Assembly (NCBI RefSeq): GCF_001708965.1
Contig: NZ_LVJW01000006.1
Location: forward strand, 372,001 to 436,000
Length of the DNA: 64,000 nt
Source: Candidatus Thiodiazotropha endoloripes
GTDB taxonomy: Bacteria; Pseudomonadota; Gammaproteobacteria; Chromatiales; Chromatiaceae
Direction: 5' to 3'
The notes under the pieces were generated by a model. It did no database searches. It worked only from the letters and a program-made list of their open reading frames with translations, and was not told where the DNA came from. The translations under genes were made by a program, and so were the position numbers. Positions 1-9,696 of this stretch are shown piece by piece. Position 1 is the first letter of the stretch. Each line of letters starts with the position of its first letter.

Positions 1-1
1 T

Positions 2-118
2 AAGCAGGCACTCGATATTATCAGCCGGGAGAGTGGTAAACAGTTCTGCCCGAAGGCTGTGCAAGCGATATTAGAACTCTGTTCAAAACAACACCTGAAC
101 AACCAGACCTGCACTTGA
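2..118 (+). CDS. C-terminal end of an HD-GYP domain protein (partial)
   Basis: The frame opens at the left edge and runs 38 codons to TGA at 116-118. The translated tail contains ALDIISRESGKQFCP followed by KAVQAILEL. This matches the pattern that closes HD-GYP cyclic-di-GMP phosphodiesterase domains, where a helix with A-L-x-x-I is followed by S-G-x-Q-F-x-P. The catalytic residues would lie upstream, outside the window. The gene converges on the amidotransferase gene with only 12 bases between the stop codons. The identification rests on a short tail, so the family is probable and the exact function is open. Confidence 0.55.
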   Translation, partial: KQALDIISRESGKQFCPKAVQAILELCSKQHLNNQTCT

Positions 119-130
119 TCCGTCGGCCAA

Positions 131-1912
131 TCAGTACACCGCCAAGTGCCTCTGCAGCCAGAACTCAAATAGTGCAATGTGCCAAAGCTTGCTGCCTCGG
201 ATCCGGGTGTGATGCATTTCAGGCGCCGCCAACAGCATATCGATATAGGATTGGCGAAACACGCCTCTCTCCCGAGCCGCCTGACTGCTCAGAATATCCT
301 GCATAAACTCAAGAAATTCACCGCGCACATATTTCAGTGCCGGCATCGGAAAATAGCCCTTCGGCCGGTCGATGACCGCATCAGGCACGATCCCTCTGGC
401 CATCGCTTTCAACGGATACTTACCCCCGTCCCGCAACTTCAACTCCGGTGGACAACGGGCTGCCAACTCAACCAGATGGTGATCGAGAAAGGGAACCCGG
501 GCCTCCAATCCCCAGGCCATGGTCATATTATCGACCCGTTTTACCGGGTCATCGACAATCAGCATGGTCTGATCCAGATAGAGAACCGCATCGATCAGGG
601 TTTCGGCATCACTCTCCTGCAGTCGGTTGGCAATCAGTTCGCGGGTATGATCACCGGCGCCATACCGATCCGTGACCATTCGCAGATACTCATCATGATC
701 CCGGTCAAAATAGTGTTTGGCGAAACGGTCGACGGCTTCCCCCTGCTTCTCCTGCATGATCCTTGAATACCAGAAGTAGCCACCAAAGACCTCATCGGCA
801 CCCTGACCGGACTGTACGACCTTGATCTGCTGCGACACCTGTTCACCGAGCAGAAAGAAGGCAACCGCATCCTGTCCAAACATCGGTTCCGACATCTGAT
901 CCACCGCCTCCGGCATGCGCTTGAGCACCTCTCCGTTGGGTACCAGAAATTTATGGTGCCGGGTCTGATAGCGTTCGGCTACCGGATCGGAATATTCGAA
1001 CTCATTGCCCTTCTCTTCCGGCTGATCCTCAAAGCCAACCGAAAAGGTACGCAGATCCTTGACTCCGGCTTCGGCCAGCAGAGCCACCAGCAGACTGGAA
1101 TCGAGGCCTCCGGAGAGCAGCACACCTACCGGGACATCGGCAATCTCATTTCGTTTGCGAACCGCCTCCCTCAATTCATCATGTATCGCCTCCAGCCAGT
1201 CCCGATCTGACATCGGACGATCCGTTCGGGTTGCGCTGTAACGCCAGTAACGACTCAATCGTTGAGTGCCGTTGGCCTCAATGGTCATGGTGTGACCGGG
1301 TGGCAGTTTGCGGATACCTTTGAAAATCGTGTGTGGCGCAGGTACCACCCCATGCAGCGTGAACTGATAATGCAGCGCGAGCGGATCCAGGGTTGTGTCC
1401 ACCCCGCCCGCCGCGAGCAGCGCCTGGGTGTTGGAGGCAAAACGCAGTGCCTTGCCATTCACTGCGTAGTAGAGCGGCTTTATACCGAACCTGTCCCTGG
1501 CCATGAACAGGCTCTGCTTTTGCGCATCCCAGACGGCGAAGGCGAACATACCTGACAGATGCTCGACACAATCCTCCCCCCAGGCATGATAGGCCTTGAG
1601 AATGACCTCGGTATCCCCATTGGAGAAGAAGCTGTAACCAAGCCCCTTCAGGGTTTCACGCAGCTCTTTATAGTTGTAGATGGTGCCGTTGAAGACCAGT
1701 GCAAGGTTCAACTGCTGATCCACCATCGGCTGATTGGCATGCACCGACAGGTCGATGATCGCCAGACGACGATGCCCCAGCGCCAATGGCCCATCGCTGT
1801 AACTGCCGCCATGGTCAGGTCCACGCCGCCGAATCTGATGATTCATCAGATCGATCGTTGCCAACTCAGCATGGCCGCCATCAAAACGCAGTTCACCACA
1901 AAATCCACACAT
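131..1912 (-). CDS. asnO: N-acetylglutaminylglutamine amidotransferase (asparagine synthase family)
   Basis: A 593-residue class II glutamine amidotransferase fused to an asparagine-synthase ATP-pyrophosphatase domain. The nucleophile Cys2 follows the initiator Met (MCGFCGELRFDGG). The N-terminal glutaminase domain spans about residues 2-200 and the synthase domain begins near VGVLLSGGLDSSLL (SGGLDS pyrophosphate loop, about residue 265). Length and sequence resemble the enzyme that amidates N-acetylglutaminylglutamine, a compatible solute made under osmotic stress, more than classical AsnB. That enzyme is usually encoded beside its peptide synthetase (ngg). No such partner is visible here: the upstream neighbour is divergent recQ and the downstream neighbour is a convergent HD-GYP tail. 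A generic asparagine synthase-like role cannot be excluded. Confidence 0.8.
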   Translation of the reverse strand: MCGFCGELRFDGGHAELATIDLMNHQIRRRGPDHGGSYSDGPLALGHRRLAIIDLSVHANQPMVDQQLNLALVFNGTIYNYKELRETLKGLGYSFFSNGDTEVILKAYHAWGEDCVEHLSGMFAFAVWDAQKQSLFMARDRFGIKPLYYAVNGKALRFASNTQALLAAGGVDTTLDPLALHYQFTLHGVVPAPHTIFKGIRKLPPGHTMTIEANGTQRLSRYWRYSATRTDRPMSDRDWLEAIHDELREAVRKRNEIADVPVGVLLSGGLDSSLLVALLAEAGVKDLRTFSVGFEDQPEEKGNEFEYSDPVAERYQTRHHKFLVPNGEVLKRMPEAVDQMSEPMFGQDAVAFFLLGEQVSQQIKVVQSGQGADEVFGGYFWYSRIMQEKQGEAVDRFAKHYFDRDHDEYLRMVTDRYGAGDHTRELIANRLQESDAETLIDAVLYLDQTMLIVDDPVKRVDNMTMAWGLEARVPFLDHHLVELAARCPPELKLRDGGKYPLKAMARGIVPDAVIDRPKGYFPMPALKYVRGEFLEFMQDILSSQAARERGVFRQSYIDMLLAAPEMHHTRIRGSKLWHIALFEFWLQRHLAVY

Positions 1913-2105
1913 AAATCTTTCCAGTTATCCGTTTGCTGACAAAGCCTTGAGGACTTTCATATTAACCCGGCAGATGACTTCAAGATAGAGATCTAACCGG
2001 TCTGCTCGCAACCTGGAGAATCAGCCCGGTTTGTTAACAAATGCACCACCTGATTTTCAACCTGGGTTATCATCCCCACTGACAAGATCAAAAAAGGACA
2101 GGATA

Positions 2106-4265
2106 ATGTCACGGATGACAGACCCCTCTCACACAACACCTGAACTGAGCCGCGCCAGAGCCGTTCTGCAGAACAGCTTTGGCTATCACCAATTCCGCGC
2201 CCCTCAGGAACAGATTATCGAACAGCTGCTGGGCGGCGGCGATGCCCTGGTGATCATGCCCACTGGCGGCGGTAAATCCCTCTGCTTCCAGATCCCATCG
2301 ATGATCAGGTCTGGGGTCGGTATCGTGGTATCCCCCCTGATTGCATTGATGAAGGACCAGGTCGACAGCCTCAACCAACTGGGCATCAGCGCTGCCTACC
2401 TGAACTCAACACTGGCCCCGGATCAGGTCCAGCGGATCGAGGCTCAACTGTTGGCCGGTGAACTGGAGATGCTCTATGTTGCACCGGAGAGACTCCTCAC
2501 GCCACGTACCCTCGAACTGCTGCAACAGATCCAACTGGCCCTGTTTGCCATCGATGAGGCCCACTGTGTTTCCCAGTGGGGTCACGACTTCCGTCCCGAG
2601 TACATCCAGCTCAATCAACTGACCCACCATTTTCCCACGGTGCCCCGTATCGCCCTGACCGCCACCGCGGATAAGGCGACCCGGGATGAGATTGTTGAAC
2701 GACTCGGTCTGCAGAACGCTGAAAAATTCATTGTCGGTTTCGATCGTCCCAATATTCGCTACCAGATCATGGAGAACGACGGCAACAGTCGACAGCGTCT
2801 GTTGAACTTCATCGAGAACGAACACCCCGGGGAGGCGGGAATCGTCTATTGTCTCTCCCGTAAACGGGTCGATGATATCGCCAACTGGCTGCAGTCCAAA
2901 TACATCAACGCTCTGCCCTATCATGCGGGATTGGACAGCCAGACCCGGCAACAGAACCAGAACCGGTTTTTACGGGAAGACGGCATCGTCATCGTAGCCA
3001 CCATCGCCTTCGGCATGGGAATCGACAAGCCGGATGTGCGATTTGTCGCCCATCTCAATCTGCCGAAAAGTATCGAAGCCTATTACCAGGAGACCGGTCG
3101 CGCCGGACGGGATGGCCAACCCGCAGACGCCTGGATGGTGTATGGATTGCAGGATGTCATCACCCTGCGACAGATGCAGGCATCCTCAGAAGCCGATGAG
3201 GCGCACAAACGGATCGAAAGACATAAGCTCGATGCGATGCTGGCACTGTGTGAAATAACCGCATGTCGCCGTCAGGCCCTGCTGGATTACTTTTCGGACC
3301 CTTTGGATACTCCCTGTGGTAATTGCGATACCTGCCTGCAGCCACCGCAAACCTGGGATGCCACCGAGGCGGCACAGAAAGCCCTCTCATGTGTCCACCG
3401 AACCGGACAGCGGTTTGGGGTCAACTATTTAATCGATGTACTACTCGGCAAAGAGAACGATCGGATCAGACGATTCACCCACCATCAGGTCAGCACCTAC
3501 GGTATCGGCACTGAGTTCAAAGCGGGCGAATGGCGGGGTATCTATCGACAGCTGATCGCCCATGGTCTGCTGGCGGTGGATCTGCAGGGGCATGGCGGCC
3601 TGCATCTGACAGAGAAGAGCCGTCCGGTATTGCGGGGTGAAACGAAACTACGGCTTCGCAAACTCCGCAAAGCATCAAAAACCCAAGCGCGTAAAGCGGC
3701 TGCTGGAGAGTCGACCAATGGGATCGACCAGCAGATCTGGGAGGCACTGCGGTCATTGAGGCTCACTCTGGCTGAAGAGCAGGGAGTGCCGGCCTATATG
3801 ATTTTTCACGACGCCACATTGATGGAGATGATGGAAAGGCGTCCTCAAACCTTAGACCAGCTGGCCCAGGTCTCCGGTGTCGGCGAACGCAAACTGGCGT
3901 CGTACGGAGTCCAATTCCTCGATTGCATCAACAGCCACACGAATCAACCGGAGGATCAGGGGGACACAGTATCCTTGACCGTGGATCTACTGAAGGAGGG
4001 CTGCAGCATCGAAAACATCGCGGAACAGCGACAACTGACGCTGGCCACGGTCTACAATCACCTCGCCACGGCCATTGAACACCGGGGGCTGCCGTTAACC
4101 GAGGTATTGCCGCTCTCCTCTGAGCATCTCAAAAGCGTTCGCTACGCCTTCGAAACAGTTGGTCTGGATGGCCGGCTGAAACCGGTCTTTGAAGCACTGG
4201 AAGGTAACTTTGACTATGGTGAGCTACGCTGTATACAAGCGGCACTGAACGCAGACACAGGCTGA
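2106..4265 (+). CDS. recQ: ATP-dependent DNA helicase RecQ
   Basis: A 719-residue 3'-5' DNA helicase of the RecQ family, acting in recombination and replication-fork repair. Visible are Walker A ([14 protein letters not shown]), the DEAH box ([18 protein letters not shown]), and motif VI with [10 protein letters not shown]. The zinc-binding RQC segment has cysteines in CEITACRR and CGNCDTC. An HRDC domain follows at about residues 530-610. The last ~100 residues look like a helix-turn-helix extension (HTH_40 type, [19 protein letters not shown]), an extra found in some RecQ proteins. The ATG at 2106 is preferred because an AGGA-type ribosome site lies just upstream; the frame stays open back to 2031 but that start has no such site. 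The gene diverges from the amidotransferase. Confidence 0.93.
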   Translation: MSRMTDPSHTTPELSRARAVLQNSFGYHQFRAPQEQIIEQLLGGGDALVIMPTGGGKSLCFQIPSMIRSGVGIVVSPLIALMKDQVDSLNQLGISAAYLNSTLAPDQVQRIEAQLLAGELEMLYVAPERLLTPRTLELLQQIQLALFAIDEAHCVSQWGHDFRPEYIQLNQLTHHFPTVPRIALTATADKATRDEIVERLGLQNAEKFIVGFDRPNIRYQIMENDGNSRQRLLNFIENEHPGEAGIVYCLSRKRVDDIANWLQSKYINALPYHAGLDSQTRQQNQNRFLREDGIVIVATIAFGMGIDKPDVRFVAHLNLPKSIEAYYQETGRAGRDGQPADAWMVYGLQDVITLRQMQASSEADEAHKRIERHKLDAMLALCEITACRRQALLDYFSDPLDTPCGNCDTCLQPPQTWDATEAAQKALSCVHRTGQRFGVNYLIDVLLGKENDRIRRFTHHQVSTYGIGTEFKAGEWRGIYRQLIAHGLLAVDLQGHGGLHLTEKSRPVLRGETKLRLRKLRKASKTQARKAAAGESTNGIDQQIWEALRSLRLTLAEEQGVPAYMIFHDATLMEMMERRPQTLDQLAQVSGVGERKLASYGVQFLDCINSHTNQPEDQGDTVSLTVDLLKEGCSIENIAEQRQLTLATVYNHLATAIEHRGLPLTEVLPLSSEHLKSVRYAFETVGLDGRLKPVFEALEGNFDYGELRCIQAALNADTG

Positions 4266-4455
4266 AACTTGCCAGAACGGAACCAATACTCGCCCGGAGA
4301 TAGTCAGGCGCAACCCTTTGTTTGCAAAGGAATATGATTTATATTCCCAAACACTCAAAACCAGTTCTCATTTCTCTGTTTAAAATAACACTATTTTTTG
4401 TAATGAATTACATTCACACTTTAAGCAATAACAATCACGTCTGTTAGGAAAGATC

Positions 4456-5316
4456 ATGGATCCTAAAAGTCTTGTGCAGAATCTCGACCGTCTTGTCTCC
4501 CTCCCCGATGTATGCATCAAGGTCAACCAACTCCTGGGAACCTCGGACTATTCCGTGGTTGAGGTGGCCGACATCATCACTCAGGATGCGGACATCTCCG
4601 CCCGCCTGCTGAGGCTGGTCAACAGTCCTCTGTTCGGTCAGCGAGCCAAGGTCGAGACCCTCTCCCGTGCGGTCACGCTGATCGGCGCCAACGAACTTCG
4701 CAACCTGGTGATGGCCACGGCGGCGCAGCGAACTTTCACCGGAATCCCTGAAGAGATGGTCAACATGACCGATTTCTGGCGCCACTCAGTCACCACCGGC
4801 GTGATGGCGAAGACTCTGGCTGAACAGAGCAATGTGCTGCACAGTGAGCGTTTGCTGGTGATGGGTGTTCTGCACGATCTCGGTCGTCTGGTGATCTATC
4901 TGTCACTTCCGGATGAATCAAGGGATATTCTGCATATCACCGGTGGAGACACCTGGATTCTGGCTGACACGGAACAGGAGATTCTTGGCTTCAACCATCT
5001 CGATGTTGGTGCTGAGCTGATGAGATCCTGGCACCTTCCAGAGAGTTTTATCGAGGTTGCCGGTTTCCACAATGCGCCGGCGAATGCGAAAGAGTACCGA
5101 TTGGAAGTCGCACTGGTACACATCGCCAAAGCGGTGGCAAACGGTCACATGGTTGGACTCTCGGTCGACGAGATGCTCTGGGCAATCGATCCCTCAGCCT
5201 GGGATACCACCGGATTCAGTCATCAGGATGTTTCAGCCCTGGTCACCGAGATGATCATCCGGAGTGAAGAGACCATGGATATGATCATCGCACCGGCAAG
5301 GCGGGCCCAGGCCTAA
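4456..5316 (+). CDS. HDOD domain protein
   Basis: A 286-residue soluble protein made up almost entirely of an HDOD domain, an HD-related output domain without phosphodiesterase activity in most members. Characteristic stretches are LPDVCIKVNQLL near the start, QDADISARLLRLVNSPLFG, and VLHDLGRLVIYLSLP. HDOD proteins commonly act in signalling, motility or stress control, but the specific role cannot be read from sequence. AGGAAAG precedes the ATG. The gene is followed after about 200 bp by a receiver-TPR protein and a histidine kinase-like protein on the same strand, which suggests a signalling module. Confidence 0.85.
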   Translation: MDPKSLVQNLDRLVSLPDVCIKVNQLLGTSDYSVVEVADIITQDADISARLLRLVNSPLFGQRAKVETLSRAVTLIGANELRNLVMATAAQRTFTGIPEEMVNMTDFWRHSVTTGVMAKTLAEQSNVLHSERLLVMGVLHDLGRLVIYLSLPDESRDILHITGGDTWILADTEQEILGFNHLDVGAELMRSWHLPESFIEVAGFHNAPANAKEYRLEVALVHIAKAVANGHMVGLSVDEMLWAIDPSAWDTTGFSHQDVSALVTEMIIRSEETMDMIIAPARRAQA

Positions 5317-5518
5317 ACCAACAACGGCTCACTAACCCACCCCTCCACTTCCACTGACCCTGTGATTGTCCGGGGCCAGGCTCCCTGTCGACTACAGTTT
5401 CCCCTGATCTCGCCGCTCTGTTTGAAGATAGCGATCATATTCCTGCCTGTGTATCCTGTTGCCTCAGAAACCAAGCGGTAAGCACTCATTGCAGACGCGC
5501 AAGCTCAAGGAGAATTTT

Positions 5519-7147
5519 GTGTTCTTCAAACCAGGACCTCTCGAAAACAGACTCTACCTGGTCGTCGATGATTTCGGGGATATGCGCAGCATGATCAAGA
5601 ATATGCTGATGGCCTGTGGTGTCAGAGATATCAAGCTTGCCAGAAATGGCAGTGAAGCCATTGAGCAGATGGAACAGGAACGCTTTGACGTGGTGCTTTG
5701 CGACTATAACCTCGGCACCGGGAGAGATGGACAGCAGGTGCTTGAAGAGGCCAAGTATCGACACCTGCTGGGTCTTGGCAGTGTCTTTGTCATGGTCACA
5801 GCGGAAAACACCCGGGACATGGTGATGGGCGCTGTGGAGTATGAACCTGACTCCTACCTGACCAAACCCTTCAATAAGGATTTTCTCAAGACACGGCTGG
5901 AAAAGCTGATTGCCAAGAAGCACAATCTGCTGGTAATCGAGGAAGCTGTGGAGAAGCGAAACTACAGCAAGGCGGTAGCGATTCTCGATGAGAAGATCGC
6001 TGCCAAACCACCCAACTGCAATGAGCTGAGAAAAATAAAAGGCAATATCCTGGTCAACAGTGGCAAGCTGACCGAAGCCAGGGCACTCTACCAGGAGGTC
6101 CTGGCGATCCGCGAGCTTCCCTGGGCGCGGCTGGGGCTGGGCAAATGCGACTACCTGATACAGAATTATCAACAGGCAATCGATGAATTCCAACGCATCA
6201 AGAGCCAAAATCCCAACTATACCCCGGCCTATGACTGGCTGGCCAAAAGCCATAAGCGAGCCAATCAGTTAAGCGAAGCTGAGAATATCCTCAAACAAGC
6301 GGTATCCATCTCGCCCAAGGCGGTTCCCAGACAGCAGTTGCTGGGGGAGATTGCACTGGTCAACCAGCATCAGGAGATTGCTGAATCTGCTTTCACCAAA
6401 GCGGTTCAACACGGCAGACACTCTGTCTACAAACACCCTTCCAACTACGCCAATCTGGCCAGAGTAACGGCAGACAATCATGACGGCGCGTCAGCGCTTC
6501 TGGTGTTGAAGCAGATTGATCTGGATTTCAACAATGATCCCAAAGCCGACTTCTATCAGGCCAGTGCCGAAAGTCTGATCCATGAGGCGATGGGAAACTC
6601 CGATCTCGCAAGGGCATCGCTGGGCAAGGCGGCGGAGCTGCAGAAATCATTTGACCAGAGTGAGGATTCGGATTGTGCCATCGAGCTGGCTAAAACCTAC
6701 AAGAACTTCGGTATGGAGGAGGAGAGTGTTGAGCTGCTGAAGGGAGCAATCCTCAACAATCATACCGATGAAGAGCTGATGGATGAGATCAAACTGACGA
6801 TCTCCTCACTGGAGATGGACGAGCAGACGCTTGGCACCATCGATTCCATTCGCGAGGAAGTGCTCACACTGAATCGAAAAGGTGTTGAATTGGCCAAGAG
6901 TGGTCAGCTCGACGAAGCTGCAAAACTGCTGAAGGAGACTTCAACACGGATGCCTGCCAACAGAACGGTAAACCTGAATATTGCACTTGTGCTGTTGATG
7001 AGTATGGAGAGAGAGGGTGCCAACCCAAACATGATCGATGAGATCAAAGGCTATCTTGCACGGGTAGCAAAAGCTGATCCGAACAACAGCACCCTGCAAA
7101 AGCTCTATGGCCGGCTTAAGATCATGATGGCCAAAACAGCGGACTAA
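5519..7147 (+). CDS. Response regulator with TPR domain
   Basis: A 542-residue protein with an N-terminal CheY-like receiver domain (about residues 10-135) and a long TPR region (about 150-540). The receiver shows the acidic pair in VVDDFGDMR, the phospho-acceptor Asp in VVLCDYNLG, and Lys in YLTKPFNKDF. TPR-like helical pairs follow, for example AYDWLAKSHKRANQLSEAEN. There is no DNA-binding domain, so output is probably protein-protein interaction. I chose the GTG at 5519 because AAGGAG (5507-5512) lies six bases upstream; a TTG at 5459 extends the frame but has no comparable site. The histidine kinase-like gene begins 23 bp downstream, probably its partner. Confidence 0.85.
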   Translation: MFFKPGPLENRLYLVVDDFGDMRSMIKNMLMACGVRDIKLARNGSEAIEQMEQERFDVVLCDYNLGTGRDGQQVLEEAKYRHLLGLGSVFVMVTAENTRDMVMGAVEYEPDSYLTKPFNKDFLKTRLEKLIAKKHNLLVIEEAVEKRNYSKAVAILDEKIAAKPPNCNELRKIKGNILVNSGKLTEARALYQEVLAIRELPWARLGLGKCDYLIQNYQQAIDEFQRIKSQNPNYTPAYDWLAKSHKRANQLSEAENILKQAVSISPKAVPRQQLLGEIALVNQHQEIAESAFTKAVQHGRHSVYKHPSNYANLARVTADNHDGASALLVLKQIDLDFNNDPKADFYQASAESLIHEAMGNSDLARASLGKAAELQKSFDQSEDSDCAIELAKTYKNFGMEEESVELLKGAILNNHTDEELMDEIKLTISSLEMDEQTLGTIDSIREEVLTLNRKGVELAKSGQLDEAAKLLKETSTRMPANRTVNLNIALVLLMSMEREGANPNMIDEIKGYLARVAKADPNNSTLQKLYGRLKIMMAKTAD

Positions 7148-7170
7148 TCTGAACAGAGCAGAGATAAAAG

Positions 7171-7830
7171 ATGAATTTTCCCGACATTCTGGCTTCCCTC
7201 ATTCATGACATGAAAAACTCCCTCGGCCTGGTGATCAATACGATCGATGACCTTGGTGAAGAGTTGCATGTTCAGGAGAACCCAAAGCTGGGTACCCTTC
7301 AGCATGAAGCCAGACGTCTCAACAGCAATCTGATTACCCTGCTATCCCTCTATAAAATCGATAAAGGGCAGCTCACCACCAATATCGAGGAGATCGATGT
7401 CGAACAGTTTCTTTATGAGATTTCCGTAGATAATCAAGCCACGGCCAACAACATGGGTATTACCATCAGTTATGAAAGTGAAGAGGGTTTGGTCGGCTAT
7501 TTTGACGAATGGTTGATGCGGGGTGTTATCAACAGCCTGATCGGCAATGGCTTGAGATACAGCGCTTCTCAAATCCTCCTGCATGCTGAATTTAGAGATG
7601 ACTACCTGGTGCTGAGTATCGATGATGACGGCAATGGATTTCCTCAGAGCATGATCGAAGCCCAATCGGCGCAGCAGCAAAAAAAACCGGAACAGGGAGA
7701 GACCCAGCTTGGCCACTATTTTGCCTCCCTGGTGGCTCACATGCACAGCAATGGTGAACGCGAGGGATTTATCAAACTGGCAAACAACCAACGATTGGGG
7801 GGTGGCAGTTTCTCTCTCTGGTTACCTTAG
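7171..7830 (+). CDS. Soluble histidine kinase-like protein (HATPase domain)
   Basis: A 219-residue protein with no membrane segment. The N-terminus carries an H-box-like motif, LIHDMKNSLGLV, with His at about residue 13. The C-terminal half is a GHKL ATPase: an N-box in NSLIGNGLRYSA, a D-box/G1 in SIDDDGNGFP, and a closing GGGSFSLWLP. It lacks a recognisable sensor domain, so input probably comes from partner proteins. It sits 23 bp after the receiver-TPR gene. I infer that the two form a phosphotransfer pair, possibly with the preceding HDOD protein. Whether it is an active kinase or a phosphatase-type partner is not clear. Confidence 0.75.
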   Translation: MNFPDILASLIHDMKNSLGLVINTIDDLGEELHVQENPKLGTLQHEARRLNSNLITLLSLYKIDKGQLTTNIEEIDVEQFLYEISVDNQATANNMGITISYESEEGLVGYFDEWLMRGVINSLIGNGLRYSASQILLHAEFRDDYLVLSIDDDGNGFPQSMIEAQSAQQQKKPEQGETQLGHYFASLVAHMHSNGEREGFIKLANNQRLGGGSFSLWLP

Positions 7831-8093
7831 GTGTAAAAGTATGAACATGATCTGTCAGATTAAAAGTCTAGTTTAAATGTCATCTGGCAGTCATAGCCTC
7901 CGTCCGGGCAAAAGCAGACATAGGGAGTTTTCAGCTTAGACGCCTGCTACGCGACCAAAGCGGAAGATAGGGTGCTATCCGGCAGACTTCAGCTATAGAT
8001 AAAAGCAGAATAATTTCTTTCAGAGTAACGTCTGATCCATCACCCTGACTATTTCCTGGCAGCAACTTGGCATGATGTCAGGAAAAGCTGAAT
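7831..8093. other. Intergenic region with left copy of a degenerate inverted repeat
   Basis: A 263-bp gap between the convergent kinase-like and LysR genes. Bases about 7827-7900 contain CCTTAGGTGTA, GATCTG and ATGTCATCTGGCAG. These recur in order and in inverted orientation near 11470-11555 as CCTAAGGTGTA, GATCTGGCA and ATGCCATCTGACAG. The similarity is patchy. No gene or clear terminator is seen. Confidence 0.4.
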
Positions 8094-8981
8094 TCAATCA
8101 CCCCATGCTTCAACAAGATAATCAACAAAGGCGCGTACCTTTGTTGAAACAAGCTTGCTGTATGGATAGACGGCGTATAAGCCGGTAGTAGTGGGGGCGT
8201 AGTCATCCAATATGGTTTCTAATCGCCCCTCTTTTAGCGCACTTGCTACCATATAAGTCGGCGCAATGAATATACCGTTACCGTTTAGCGCCGCGCTCAT
8301 CAATAGATTGCCAGTATCTGATCGAAGGTTACCTTCAACTTTTGTATGGATTCCCTTCCCCTTCTTATCTTTGAAAAACCAGCCCCCTGATTGCGGTCCT
8401 TGTGAGTAGATAAGACAGTTATGTTTACTGAGTTCATCAGGATGCGCAGGAGATCCATGTTTCTTTAAGTATTCAGGTGAGGCGCAGGCATGAAAGCCGC
8501 ATGGCATAAGCAATCGAGCAACGAGGCTGGAATCTTCCAACTCACCCACCCGAAGCGCCACATCAATGCCCTCCTCCACCAGATCAATGAAGCGCCCTGT
8601 GATGTGGATTTCGAGTTCAAGCAGGGGAAAGCGTTGCTGGAAGTCCAGTAGTACCTCAGGAAGCAGGGACATTGCAAGGCTCTCGGGGGCCGATATCCGT
8701 AGCCTTCCTTGAGGCTCGCTTTGCAAGGGCAGAACGGATTGCTCGGCCTCCCGCACCTCCGACATGATTCTTTGTGTATAGCTCGAAAACACCTCTCCCG
8801 CCTGGGTGAGATGTAAGCGCCTGGTTGTGCGCTGCAAGAGCTGTACCCCCAGGTGTCTCTCTAGATGAGAAATCTGCTTGCTGACCACAGATTTAGAAAC
8901 ACCCAGTACCTCGGCAGCAGCAGTGAAACTGCCCTTCTCAACAACGGCTGCAAAGGTCTCGAAATAGGGTAGAACACTCAT
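8094..8981 (-). CDS. LysR-family transcriptional regulator
   Basis: A 295-residue LysR regulator. The N-terminal winged helix-turn-helix is clear (FTAAAEVLGVSKSVVSKQ, then ISHLERHLGVQLLQRTTR), and the rest is a periplasmic-binding-protein-like effector domain. It diverges from the cytochrome b561 gene with about 130 bp between start codons. By the usual LysR arrangement it probably regulates that gene and the metallo-beta-lactamase-fold gene behind it. The effector is unknown. Base composition is AT-richer than most of the window, shared with the next three genes, which suggests that the block was acquired together. Confidence 0.9.
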   Translation of the reverse strand: MSVLPYFETFAAVVEKGSFTAAAEVLGVSKSVVSKQISHLERHLGVQLLQRTTRRLHLTQAGEVFSSYTQRIMSEVREAEQSVLPLQSEPQGRLRISAPESLAMSLLPEVLLDFQQRFPLLELEIHITGRFIDLVEEGIDVALRVGELEDSSLVARLLMPCGFHACASPEYLKKHGSPAHPDELSKHNCLIYSQGPQSGGWFFKDKKGKGIHTKVEGNLRSDTGNLLMSAALNGNGIFIAPTYMVASALKEGRLETILDDYAPTTTGLYAVYPYSKLVSTKVRAFVDYLVEAWGD

Positions 8982-9111
8982 ATTAGTACATATTAAGAAA
9001 CAATAATTTTCTTTATACCACGATTATCTTACTCCAGAAAGATTATAAGCTTGTTTTCAAGGTGAATCGAATCACATGGCAAATACACAATTACTTGAGG
9101 AGAAATACAAA

Positions 9112-9651
9112 ATGAAAAATAGTGAAAATAGCTATGGAGTCGTTGCCAAGGGGTTCCACTGGCTAATGTTCCTGATGCTTAGCTTCTCCATCGTGGCAGG
9201 AAACTTCCTTGCTTCTATGCCCAAGGGAACTGAAAAGCTTCAGGCAGCAGGGATGCACAAATCATTCGGTGCGGTGCTAATGATGCTGATTATGCTGCGC
9301 CTTCTGTGGAGACTTATCAATGTGACACCAAAACTTCCCGACGGAACGACGGCAGTTGAATCTTTGCTGGCCAATGGTATGCACTGGGCACTCTATGCTT
9401 TGATGTTTGCTCAGCCCCTGTCCGGGATGCTGATGTCACAAGCTGGAGGGCATCCAGTGAGCTTTTTTGGACTATTTGAATTTCCTCTATTTCTCGAGCA
9501 ATCAAAAGGGGCCGCAGAATTTTTCCGTGCCATGCATGGCACTGTGTGGATTTTGCTGGTCGTGGCGGTGATGGGTCATGTCGGAGCAGCTTTAAATCAC
9601 CATTACATAAAAAAGGACAACGTGCTGAAACAGATGACCGTTGGTGCGTAA
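9112..9651 (+). CDS. Cytochrome b561 family protein
   Basis: A 179-residue membrane protein of the bacterial cytochrome b561 (CybB-like) family, which binds two b haems between four transmembrane helices and passes electrons from quinol. Candidate haem-ligand histidines are in VAKGFHWLMF, GMHKSFGAVL, GMHWALYALM and AVMGHVGAALNHH. The ATG at 9112 is chosen because GAGGAG (9097-9102) lies nine bases upstream; an in-frame ATG at 9076 would add 12 residues. The gene lies between a divergent LysR regulator and a secreted metallo-beta-lactamase-fold protein 45 bp downstream, suggesting one regulated redox-related unit. Confidence 0.85.
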   Translation: MKNSENSYGVVAKGFHWLMFLMLSFSIVAGNFLASMPKGTEKLQAAGMHKSFGAVLMMLIMLRLLWRLINVTPKLPDGTTAVESLLANGMHWALYALMFAQPLSGMLMSQAGGHPVSFFGLFEFPLFLEQSKGAAEFFRAMHGTVWILLVVAVMGHVGAALNHHYIKKDNVLKQMTVGA

Positions 9652-9696
9652 ACATCATTACGCCTTAATCAATAATTATTTGAGAGGATAAAAAGA

